Assembly (NCBI GenBank): GCA_034359265.1
Contig: CP136891.1
Span: 81,486,001 to 81,550,000 of the forward strand
DNA length: 64,000 nucleotides
DNA from: Canna indica
Taxonomy: Eukaryota; Streptophyta; Magnoliopsida; Zingiberales; Cannaceae
Direction: 5' to 3'
The notes below the pieces were generated by a model. The model had not been told where the DNA came from. It did not search any database and was given only the letters and a program-made list of their open reading frames with translations. This document shows, piece by piece, positions 53,901-64,000 of this stretch (its first letter is position 1; every line of letters begins with the position of its first letter). The position numbers were made by a program, and so were the translations under genes.

Positions 53901-56900
53901 AAGAAAACATGGGATGAATGAGGAATCTGTCTTTCCTGCTATTGGCAACTCCTACAAGAAGCCTAGAAAAGAGATAACTGGTTCTGATTCTAGTGAGACA
54001 TGGGTTCAGTGTGATGCTTGCAGAAAATGGCGAAAGATATCTGAGAGTTCGCTTGATACAGCAGCAGCGTGGTTTTGTAGTATGAACAGTGATCCTTTAC
54101 ATCAGAACTGTTGTGCTCCAGAGGAGTCTTGGGACTCTAAAAGAAGAATAACATGTTTGCCTGGATTTTATACTAAAGGAACTGAACAAGGGAATGAACA
54201 GAATATCTCATTTTTCACAAGTGTACTAAAGGAGCATTTCACACTGATTAATTCTGAAACAAATAAGGCTTTAAATTGGTTGGCTGATCTTTCAGAAAGA
54301 AAGTTTCAAGAGATGGAAAAAAATGGTTTGACACGGACAATCATAAATGAACCATGGGAAGAATGTACAAGAGAGGCTCATGGGTACCATAAAATATTTC
54401 AAGCATTTGGTCTTGTTAGAAAGTTCGGGCACTGTGCAATAAGGTGGCATTACCCATCTGCACTTGATAATTTGGCGTTTGATGCCAAGGCACTCAAGAT
54501 TGCTCTGACCAAACCATTGAATCCAAGTAGGCTTTATTTGTCTAAAGCTACCTTGATCATTGTCCCAGCAAATTTAGTTGACCACTGGGTAACTCAAATT
54601 CAGAAGCATGTTAGACCTGGTCAGCTTTGTGTTTATGTGTGGACTGATAACAAAAAGCCTTCTGTTCATAATCTTGCATGGGATTATGACATTGTCATAA
54701 CCACCTTCAATAAGTTAAGTGCAGAATGGGGCCCTCGCAAGAGGAGTGTCCTAATGCAAGTGCACTGGCTTAGGATAATGTTAGATGAAGGACATACGCT
54801 TGGCTCAAGTCTCAGCTTGACAAACAAATTGCAGATGGCTGTATCTTTGACTGCATCAAGCCGATGGATTTTGACAGGTACACCGACTCCAAACACCCCA
54901 AATAGTCAAGTAGCTCATCTTCAACCTATGCTCAAATTTCTTCATGATGAAACATATGGCCAAAATCAGGAATCATGGGAGGCAGGTATTCTGAGACCTT
55001 TTGAAGCACAAATGGAGGAGGGTAGGTTACGTCTTTTTCATTTGCTTGAGCGCATCATGATTAGTGCAAGGAAAATAGATCTAAAAAACATACCTCCCTG
55101 CATCAGAAAGATCGCATTTTTACATTTCACTGAAGAGCATGCATGGAGTTACAATGAATTGGTCCTTACTGTTCGGCGAAATATATTAATGGCTGACTGG
55201 AATGATCCTTCTCATGTTGAGTCACTCCTGAATCCAAAACAATGGAAGCTCCGCGGGAGCACTATTAGGAATGTCCGACTATCTTGTTGTGTAGCTGGTC
55301 ATATTAAGGTGACAAATGCTGGTCAGGATATACAGGAAACAATGGATATGCTATCACATCAAGGAGTTGATCCTCTTTCAGAAGAATATATGTTCATAAA
55401 AAATTCCCTTTTGAATGGTTGTAACTGTTACAGGTAATTCATTTATGTTAGATTTTCTTTTTCATGATTTATGTTCCAGTAATAAAAACATCTTCCTTTT
55501 GTACTTTTAGGTGCAAAAATTGGTGCCGGTTACCCATCATTACGCCATGCCGGCATCTATTGTGCCTTGATTGTATTGCTCTGGACAGTACAAGATGCAC
55601 TCTGCCTGGCTGTGGTAATCCTTATGAGATGCAATCTCCAGAAACATTAGCGAGGCCAGAAAATCCAAATCCAAAGTGGCCTGTTCCCAAGGATCTTATT
55701 GAGCTGCAGCCATCATATAAGCAGGCATGCTATTTTTTGTCCTCCTACATCTAATAATTATATTTTCAACCACTCTTGCTTTTGACTTTGTTGTTATGCT
55801 TTTGCACAGGATGAGTGGGATCCAGACTGGCAATCAACATGCAGCAGCAAAGTTGCATACTTAGTAGAGCGGTTAAGAAGCCTACGAGAAGCAAACCAAA
55901 AAATTGGTTACTCTTTAGAAGGAACAGATAAAACTAAGATGCTTATTTATGGTTCTAAGACAAACTGTTGTTTTTTATCACAGCAGGTGGATGGACCCAT
56001 GCATAATATGGAGTCTTGTAAGACACCTACTGAGAAAGTAATTGTTTTTTCTCAGTTTCTTGAGCACATTCATGTTATTGAACAGCAGGTAACTATGACT
56101 CTATGATGAGATTTATTTATCTACCTAATATATGGTAAAAAGGGTGGTCAATGATTGGTTCTTTGCTTCAGTTGACAGTTGCTGGCATAAATTTTGCTAG
56201 AATGTATAGTCCAATGCATTCCAGCAATAAGGTATGAAATTTTAATGAATTATGAAATTGTTTTCCTCCTGTGGGAGTCTTACTATACTTATTTTGTTCA
56301 GATGAAATCATTGACAACCTTTCAACTAGATCCAAATTGCATGGTTCTACTAATGGATGGAAGTGCAGCACTAGGCTTAGATCTGAGTTTCGTTGCACAT
56401 GTTTTTTTGATGGAACCAATATGGGATAGAAGGTAGTTCTGATTGCTCTTGGCTTCTTGCAATAACTATGTTGTTGGATATTCACAAGAGGAGCCACCAC
56501 TTCCTGTAGTATGTTCTTTTTTTAGTTAATTAATATCTTGTTCTAACTTTTTGGAACTAAGGACCATGGTTTCAAATAACAAGCAGATGAGTATGCACTG
56601 ATTGGTGGATTTGTGTGTGACTGTACCAATTGGTTTTCATTATTTTACTTTATTCAATTTTTCTCAATAAAACCAGGTGCAAATGTGCAATGCTGAAAAA
56701 AGATCCATATAGCTGACCCCAAGTACTTGGACTTAATGACTTGTATGAAAGATCACATATTACAAGTTGATTTGTCTCTTATTATACAGTTACTATACCA
56801 ATCCAACAAGTTGTTGAAACAAGTATTGGACCATGTTTTTAAACCTTACCTAGGTTGCTTGGTATCTTAAACAATAGCTCTATTTCTTGCTTGTTTCTTT

Positions 56901-58574
56901 TTCCATTTTATTGCTTATATTTCTTCTGGCATTTTCCCCCATATAGTTATCTATTTCTCAGCAGAAAAAAGTTGGGTGTCTCATTTGACTTCTAGTATGA
57001 ATTTGTTACATATCACAGCATGGAGGAACAAGTTATCAGTCGTGCTCATCGCATGGGTGCTACTCGTCCAATTAATGTAGAAACATTGGCTATGCATGGT
57101 ACTATTGAAGAGCAAATGTTGAATTTTTTACAGGTAAATATTGTATAAAAGAATATTCTCCTGTAACTTATTTTGCTTGATTCATTTGTATGTAGTTTTT
57201 TTGAATTTTTGTTAATGGAAGTGGTTTGTCCGAAACCCATATTAGTTATATGTTCAAGGACTTTTTCATTTGTGAAGTAGAATTAACAGAACAAGTATAA
57301 GACAAGTAACAAAACTCAATATCGTGGGGGCTTTATGGATAGATAGGTCAAATTTATAAATGTTCTTTGTAGGGAAAAATCAGTCATTTTTATACTCACT
57401 ACTTTTAGAGATCCATCTTTAGTTATGATATGCAAGAGAATCTCTCTTTTAATGTGACAAAGAACAAATCCATTTCTATGTAATCATGTTCAACAGGAAG
57501 AAGACCTTTTAGTTGCTCCCTTGACAGTAGATGTCTTTGTAGTCTAATCTTCCATGAAATTTTTTGTGTTCTTTGAGTGTGTCTGTCTTCTTTGACAACT
57601 TTTCAGTGGTATTCTTTTAGATTCTTTTTCGAGGGCTGTTCATTGGATATTTTGAGTGGCTGTTCAAGCAACTGAATTGCTGAAGCAAGCATTTGCTTCC
57701 CCTAGCCTACAGTCATTATCAATCAATTAATGACTGTAGTTATTCTCCAATAATATTATGCAATGTTTTTTGAACTTTGAGCCTAATATCAATTCGCAAC
57801 CTGATAAATTTGGGATTAAGTGCTAGCATTGCTCTCCTGCCAAGCCCACTGACCATGTCAATTGGGCACAAATCAGTGGTAGTACTGGACAAGCAGAATC
57901 CTCCTAGGACCCTTTTAATGACTCTTTACTTACAGCTTAATATAGTTTAAAAGTAAATCATCCACTAACCTCCACCACGGAAATGTAGGGAAAATGAAAA
58001 AAGAAAGAAAAGTTGGTGCTTCTAAGTAAAAAATACTTAATTAAATGTATAAGTAGAGTTTATTTAGTTTTTACAAGGCATTTACAGAATGCATTACTTT
58101 ACTGTAAGTTTAATGTAACACTTAGGCCATGTTTGCTTTGCAGGATATGATTTGAATAGGATAGGATTTAAGATGAAGTAGAATAGAAATTCAAGAGGAT
58201 TTCTTGAAATTCTATCCTATGTTTGTTTTGGCATAGGATTTGGGCCCTAAACCCACCCCCTCCCTAGGATTTCTAAATCAGGCGGCGGTGGATTTGGGCC
58301 AAAATAAATTCACCCAATATCCGGCCCAATTCATATTCATTGTTGTAGCAAACAATGGATTGGAATCCAATCCACCTCCTTAATCCATCAAAGCAAACGA
58401 GGCCTTACTGTCAATATTTCCTTTCAGGATTCTAATACTTGTGGAAGAGCACTAAAGCAAGAGGTTGGTAAAGATGAATATGAAGGGATGAGATCTCATC
58501 GCACTGTGCATGATTTTGCTGAAAGTAATTATTTGGCTCAATTGAGTTTTGTGCGCACAAGTATGAAGACCTAA
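50995..58574 (+). CDS. F-box, CW-zinc-finger SNF2-family helicase protein (At3g54460 type)
   Basis: Eight exons: 50995-51503, 52806-55433, 55511-55724, 55810-56088, 56172-56231, 56302-56432, 57019-57133 and 58428-58574, all in phase, giving 1360 residues. Residues about 256-300 are the F-box (WDISDDVLTNVLNQLGPKDL). The SNF2 ATPase follows with Walker A DEPGLGKT (366-373), an insert with a CW zinc finger (569-611, WVQCDACRKWRKI), DEGH box (830-833) and WILTGTPTPN. A RING-like Cys/His segment is in exon 3 (CKNWCRLP, CRHLLCLDC). The C-terminal helicase lobe has EKVIVFSQFLEHIHVIEQQ, LMDGSAALGLDLSFV and ISRAHRMGATRP. The family mixes ubiquitin-ligase, methyl-lysine-reading and remodelling modules and is nuclear; its exact targets are not evident. 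Intron 3 uses a GC donor (CAG|GCATGC). Intron 8-side sequence holds a MITE. Confidence 0.92.
51750..52030. repeat. Two diverged direct copies in intron 1 of the F-box/SNF2 gene
   Basis: A unit of about 90-100 bases occurs near 51750-51850 and again near 51944-52030. Shared blocks include GAGAGGTTTG, GAGAAGATTTTAAGGGGTTT and TAGCCCTCAAACACTATAA. GTAC-rich sequence (TGTACC, GGTACA) flanks the pair at 51665-51720 and 52076-52200. It looks like a decayed inserted element with two copies of one part. Confidence 0.7.
58125..58404. mobile_element. Tourist (PIF/Harbinger) MITE in the last intron of the F-box/SNF2 gene
   Basis: The left end GGCCATGTTTGCTTTG and the right end CAAAGCAAACGAGGCC are inverted with one or two mismatches. 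The flanks are TTA on both sides (58122-58124 and 58405-58407), the Tourist target duplication. The element is 280 bp and non-coding, and ends about 20 bases before the acceptor of exon 8. Its ends resemble those of the Harbinger element at 50.0 kb only loosely. Confidence 0.88.
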
Positions 58575-60392
58575 CAGGTATAAATATCTCACTCCCCAAT
58601 TATGTGTTTGTTACTATTTAAAAGCTAGTTTAGCTTGGACATGCATGGCACGTGTTAGTCTCTTTAACTTCACCACAGATCCTGGACCCTCACCACATAG
58701 ATGTTTGACATAAAAGGCATAACCATTCGGAGACAAACTGTTTAATTTTGCATCAGGAGATTAGCCAAATAGCAGGGTCAAAGTAAGGGATGCAATTGTT
58801 AGGTCTGCTTAATTAAAGGCTCTTGCAAGTCTTTTCCATCTCTTTCATTATAAAATCAGTCTCCATGATGACTGGAAATGAACTCAAGGAAAAGAAAAAA
58901 AGTTAGGTAACCCAACAAACAGCTTTGACATGTTATCAAATTTCATCCAGTTATAGTGTTTATCTAGTTTAAGCAGGAAAAGCTAGGATATCTTCACTTT
59001 TCCAGAATAAAGATCTTATTCATAAGGTAAATTTCTTACTGTACTTTGCCCAATCTCTAGAAAGCCCCTTTATATGATGTGTATATGTGTTTCAAGTGTT
59101 CGTGCAATCAGACTTCTATAAAAATATTCTTAATTCGCTAGCACATGATTCCATCACAAATCACTTTGATGTATTTGTTTGTGCAGTTCTGGAATTGGTA
59201 GTTATTTTTTTGGCCCTTGCGATTAAGGATGTTTACAACTTTAGACAACATCTCTTTTGGGGATTCACAAGGAGGCACATTGCTCTCTTTGCCTTCTGCA
59301 GCAGCCTTCTATTTTGGGCACTTGCCACAGATTGGTTTCTGCTGAGACGAAGTTGCTATGCACTTCTACATGACTTTTCTATCTTTGGCATAACAATTTC
59401 CTATTTGATTTTCTGTAACATATTATGTAAAATAGAAATTAATTATCATTTTTTGTTAACACATTACAGGGTGAAAAAGCTCAAAGATCAAATGTAGAGG
59501 GTGCTTTTGTAATTGCATTTTTAGGCACAGCAAAATATGTCATTGCATAATGATGTTGTATGTTAGCATATCATTTAAGAAAAAAGAACCTGTTCCTAAA
59601 TGCATTTTTACATTTCATGGCATTGGTAGATAGCTTAGTCTTGTTCATCTTCCTGCAACAGCATTCAATCAATGAGCTATCACACATTAGGATAGTTGCT
59701 TTGAGGAAGCCTTGTCGATTCTCAGTGTGGTTGTCTCTCCACTCTTTATCATTGAGTTTTAATGAGAGGTTTGAGTTTTAGTATGAGGTGAAATGCTACC
59801 TGAAGATTTTAGGCGATGATCATTCTAAGACCAATCTAACAAGTTTGGTAACAAAAAATAAGATAAAACTTTCAATAAGAGCCTTTTTTCTATATCAAAC
59901 TATACAATCTTCACTTGAATGTCTGAATTATCTTCTCTCTACAGCAATACATGCACGAAAAAAAAACACTTAGATATTCTGCTCTTTATCTCAGAAATTT
60001 TTTCTGACCCACCAATCTATACAAGTCTTAGATTGACGTAGACAACTCTATTCCCCGGATATCAATTTATTGCTGCAGAGATGACTTCCTGGATGCAGAA
60101 GAAAAAGAGAAAGGAAATGATGCATCTGAATATGCATTTACAAGGCAATATATTATTATGCCCGTGTGATAGGAATTTACATTGCTTATACTCACGCTCA
60201 TCTACATCATGCAAGAATGATAAAAAAGTGGGGGAAAAATCATGTAAAGCACCTACCTCATCTGTATACCAATGCCCTTCAATCTTTTTATAGGGCCAAA
60301 AACCGGAATAAAGTGACATCTACAACTAATTTACTGACAGCATTCTCACCACCCCAGCCTTTCAGAAAACCAGTCTTGAGGTCAGTTCAATT
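58575..60392. other. Convergent intergenic region
   Basis: The 3' flanks of the F-box/SNF2 gene and the minus-strand PRAF gene meet here. A 136-codon open frame at 59087-59497 on the plus strand is hydrophobic (for example FLALAIKDVYNF, LLFWALATDWFLL) but has no recognised family and no clear promoter. A donor-like CAG|GTATAAA follows the stop codon, so the 3' untranslated region may be spliced. Confidence 0.4.
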
Positions 60393-63052
60393 TTAGGTGA
60401 ATACATCGTCATTCCGGACACTAGCGGTGGGTTTTTCGACCATGCGCACATTGTATTGCTCGTAAACCCTGGCACGGTTTTCTGCCCACCACTGTTCTGC
60501 TTGTTTCTCACTGAATCTCTTCCGGCTGCATTCAGAGAAGACATGTACTTGAAAAATTAAGTTAAAACAAATTCAATTTGATGGGATCTTGAATATTCAA
60601 TTGAAAAAAAATGTATGCTTGCAGTAAACCCTATACCACCAATTCTTGGTTATAGTTTACATTAACTTGTGTAAGTAATAGTTGTTATTACTATCATTTT
60701 CATTCATATGGGGGTCAACTGCAGAGCGATGATTGAATTTGAGAAAGCTCCATAGAAGGTTAAGCATTAATTTACAGCTTATATCAACTTAAAGTTGTTA
60801 ACTATGTCAAGTTGGCGCCAAATTCCTAAACCACTCAAACTTGGGTAAAATAGACTCATAAGTCAAAACCTTCAAAGAAACTGATATGATTTAGAATGGA
60901 GATAGGGTTTACAGAGAGGAATTCCAGGGAGATTTGGAGGGAAGAAGAGAGATCGAGAATAGCTCAGAGTGTATTAGCAACTTTCAAAGAATGAACGACT
61001 ATATGTGCATAAGGATACAACATGAAAATGAAAAATGCAACTATTACTTATCTACCCAATAATATACCCGGTCATATTTACACGTGTACCTAATCATGTT
61101 TATTTACACGTGTATCGGAAACTTCACCCAACAAATCCAGTAGCATGCCATGTCACAGGTAAGAAGGGCAGGGTAGCCCACAAGGCTCCTTAGGGATCTA
61201 CGATGTACAGAAAAGAATACACTTTTAAAAGTAAGGAGTTTGTTGGCTTGCTGATATAAAATTTTGATTATTGAGTAGCATAGTTTAATAATAATAATGT
61301 AAATGCTGCATTTGCAATTATTTCAACATTTCTACCTATACATTGCCGAATAGCGATTACAAACAAAACTCAAAGTAGTTATTTTGCTGTCATAGTAAAT
61401 CATGACCAGCATCAATTCACAATTTCATATGCTTTTGTTTTAACTGAGAATAAGAATGATTGATTTATAGCTTTATACATACCTGAAACGAACCCTCTTG
61501 AGATCTTTCATTCCTCCAGGTAAAGAAGTAAGGGTAATATACACTCCTGGCTTATCTTGCTCAACCCATTCAGATTGAGGATTGGAGTTGCAATTTGTAT
61601 CCTTGCTTCCATTCCTTACTTCTGATGATACACCAACTTTATTAGAATTAGTGACCGAACTTGGTCCATTAGAAACAAGTAATCCATTTGAACCATTTGA
61701 ATCTGGCTCATTAGATGTTATTGTGCTGCTGCATAACTGCTCAATAGCTGCTACTGAAATATCGCTTGGAGTGGGACTAGAATTGAAAGATGCCAAGGAA
61801 GGGTATTTACTGATCTCAGAAGCTCCTACTGGTAACCTTTCAGCCATGTCCTTCAACTATCACATAGCAATAAGCCAAAAAAAGGAAGTATAAGATAATT
61901 AAGCGGTAGTAACAACTAACAAGTACATCAAAAGGCCAATTGATTGAATCTTAGGTGGTGATTGTTTCTCCTTCAATAAGCTTTTCTTAGAAAACCTGAT
62001 GACATTTGCCAAAAACAAATTTGCTTTTCAAAGAAATGAAACCTTTACATGGAACTGGACGATTACCAATTTGATCATAGTTAAATTGTTTGCTTGGTCA
62101 AGTCCTTATGTAATCCATGATCATGTGAGTTAGTCGCAATGATGCTATACACTTCAGGATGACAAGAGTACCTCAAATCAAACTCCTCAGTAGAAATTGC
62201 CTTCCATACCTCCACCACAGAGAGGTTATTACTGATCAAGGATTAAATGGACTTTAAATGCTGATAAAAGTTCAACTAACCCTGCTATTTCAGTTGTAAG
62301 CAACAAACAGTACTCCTATTCCTGCTCACTTTTAGAAAACTGGGAGTGACAGGACAAATATATGCAAAATTTCCATGTTTTGAACCTCAAGTTTTCATGT
62401 TTTCTTCCCGAGGCATAGGCACTAGAAAGAGCTCCCTTGATCAAATGCATCACCATGGAAAGCTCACTTTTCTTGTTCAACCATGATCAAATCCAATGCA
62501 ACATGCCTCATGACACCAAGCTACATTTTACAGGACAAGGGCACTATGGAGGTAGATAGATGGAATTCAAAGGATAGTGAAATCTGTGTTCATACTGAAA
62601 GAAGGTAAAAGAAATTACAATTGCATGTTGTCTTCATATTGTCATCCTAACAATTATTAGCACAAGGAAATTGGTAAACTTGTGTGCCCAGGGAAACAGT
62701 CATGATGTGAAACCTCATAAAGTGTGTATTAATCAACGCATTATATGAATAATTACCTCTTTATACACCTAAATGAACACTCAGTGCATTCTAATAGTAT
62801 TATTATAGATTTATAGGTACTAAATCCAACAAAACGAAAATTTTGTTGCAAAAATTCATATCAGTAAGAGTCAAAGCCCATGCTATTGAAAATAAGTATT
62901 CTTACTTGAGCAGTAAGCGACTTGATGACTTCTTTAGCTGCTTTGCATTTTGCAGTCTCGTCCTCTGCAATTGCAATGGCCTCTTTCAATTGTTTAGCTG
63001 TTCTTTCCAATTCAACCTCTTGAAGTTGGGCCTTGCGAGTGAGACTTTCCAC
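60393..63052 (-). CDS. PRAF-type protein (PH, RCC1, FYVE, BRX domains), C-terminal three exons
   Basis: Exons 62906-63052, 61483-61856 and 60393-60525 on the minus strand join in phase to 217 C-terminal residues ending in a TAA. The first two give a coiled-coil (VESLTRKAQLQEVELERTAK, EETAKCKAAKEVIKSLTAQ-like, then LKDMAERLPVGASE). A Ser/Asn-rich linker follows. The end is a BRX domain: EWVEQDKPGVYITLTSLPGG, KDLKRVRFSRKRFSEKQAEQ, WWAENRARVYEQYNV. This order is that of plant PRAF proteins, where PH, RCC1 repeats and FYVE precede. These upstream parts would lie beyond 64000. The family binds phosphoinositides and has been proposed to act as exchange factors for small GTPases. Assignment rests on the BRX and coiled-coil region only. 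Confidence 0.9.
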
Positions 63053-64000
63053 CTAAACAAGTTTGTAAGCATATATAAAACTAGTTATTCTCTCTTTTCC
63101 AAACATAAAATAAAGATGCAAATGCATTAGCATTGCCTTGCCAAAATCTACACTTCTAGCCCCATTGAAATTGGCAACATAGGACAGAATTTGATACCTC
63201 GTAAGGTTTATATTTTATGAGCTTTATGAAACATTACAAAAAGAAAATGTTCCCTGTTGTTTCTTGTTTGTAACTATTGTCATTCATTCCTCACCAAAAA
63301 ATAAGAGTTCAAGCGGGTCTAGTGACACGTTTATGGTGTTGTATTCTAGGGGCATTTCATGCTGTACCGAAAGAACATGTGAATAATAAAACTATATGAA
63401 GTTGTGTATCTTTCTCCAATCATAATTGGCTAGTAGGTCTACAAGCCAACTGAGCCTACTCAACTATATGAAGTAATACAAGTCCTGACACCACAGTAAT
63501 GAGTGGCTCAGTGATTAACTCCATAAATGCTCAGTGGAACTCAGCTTAATCCATAAACAAACAAAGTTTGAGCTTTGTTTCAGACCTAGTTATTGAATGA
63601 GAGGAGCTCAGACACAAAGCTCAGCTCATAAACAAGTTCACTTATAAGCTAATAACAAAATTGTTTCAAAGCTTTGTATATATAATTGAAATTAGTGACA
63701 GACTGATCCATATAAATGCCACTTGTTTTAATTTGGTTCAACTGATTTAAATTTATTAAATCTGAGTTATTTTCATAATTGCTAGGTGATTTTTTTAACT
63801 CGACCTGAAGTTAGCTTGACCACATTTAACATAAACAAGCTAAGATGAGTTGAACTCTTTTATCTATATAATGAGCGAAGACAAATCCCACTCAAAAGAA
63901 TATAAACAAGCCAAACTATAGCTCAACTAAATTTTAACAGCTTGAGCATGAGCAAGTCAACTCTCAACTTGGCTCTTCTTAGTTTAGCTTGCTTCCAGCA
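63053..64000 (-). other. Probable intron of the PRAF-type gene, continuing beyond the window
   Basis: The acceptor at 63053-63054 (TTTAG|GTGGAAAG on the minus strand) opens this stretch, and no further coding segment could be read up to the window edge. The region from 63420 to 63990 has repeated AAGCTCAG, AACAAG and GAGCTC fragments. Confidence 0.55.

Overview
The window is nuclear DNA from a flowering plant. Its genes have spliced introns, an AT-rich background and many short plant DNA transposons, and they belong to land-plant families. Several exons are very GC-rich beside AT-rich introns and flanks (the BOP-type gene, the EF-hand gene, exon 1 of the ARM-repeat gene, the glutaredoxin-like gene). 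That GC contrast suggests a monocot, but the species cannot be named from what is visible. Nothing prokaryotic, viral or CRISPR-like was seen, and no tRNA or rRNA gene was found.

Layout. 1-5520 is a transposon nest: a decayed CACTA (En/Spm) element with remains of the large transposase on the minus strand is split by a cleaner 2.7-kb CACTA element (1359-4068) with an ATA target duplication, dense subterminal repeats, a 26-bp minisatellite and a tnpA-like gene. 6614-8510 is a BLADE-ON-PETIOLE-type BTB/ankyrin gene (minus). 8.9-19.2 kb is intergenic, with a 0.7-kb foldback repeat, a GC-rich island of unknown nature, a 1.35-kb long-TIR element and a 5'-truncated LINE. 19218-22231 is the nuclear gene for plastid ribosomal protein uL6 (plus). 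23226-23795 is a calmodulin-like EF-hand gene (minus). 24.6-28.25 kb is a cluster of at least five MITE-like elements and a tandem duplication. 28892-32566 is an ARM-repeat protein gene (minus). 32.6-36.5 kb is intergenic, with a 307-bp miniature LTR retrotransposon and a 21-G tract. 36820-37422 is a glutaredoxin-like gene with a four-CxxC tail (plus). 41777-45117 is a 74-codon ROMO1/MGR2-type gene split over three exons (minus), one of them only 38 bp. 45279-50046 is a PIF/Harbinger transposon with both ORFs, a frameshift and a missing distal end. 50995-58574 is an eight-exon F-box/CW/SNF2-helicase gene (plus) with a probable GC-AG intron and a Tourist MITE in its last intron. 60393-63052 holds the last three exons of a PRAF (PH-RCC1-FYVE-BRX) gene (minus) that continues past the right edge.

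The host genes do not form a pathway. They are separate loci for organ patterning, plastid translation, calcium signalling, ARM-repeat scaffolding, a thiol/zinc protein, mitochondrial import or ROS, chromatin remodelling, and phosphoinositide/BRX signalling. The most informative content beyond them is the transposon layer: the nested CACTA pair with related tandem repeats, two Tourist-like MITEs abutting at one TTA, the miniature LTR element, and a Harbinger element whose broken end lies at the ROMO1 promoter. All exon boundaries were read by eye from splice consensus, reading phase and remembered family sequences. No database search was run.
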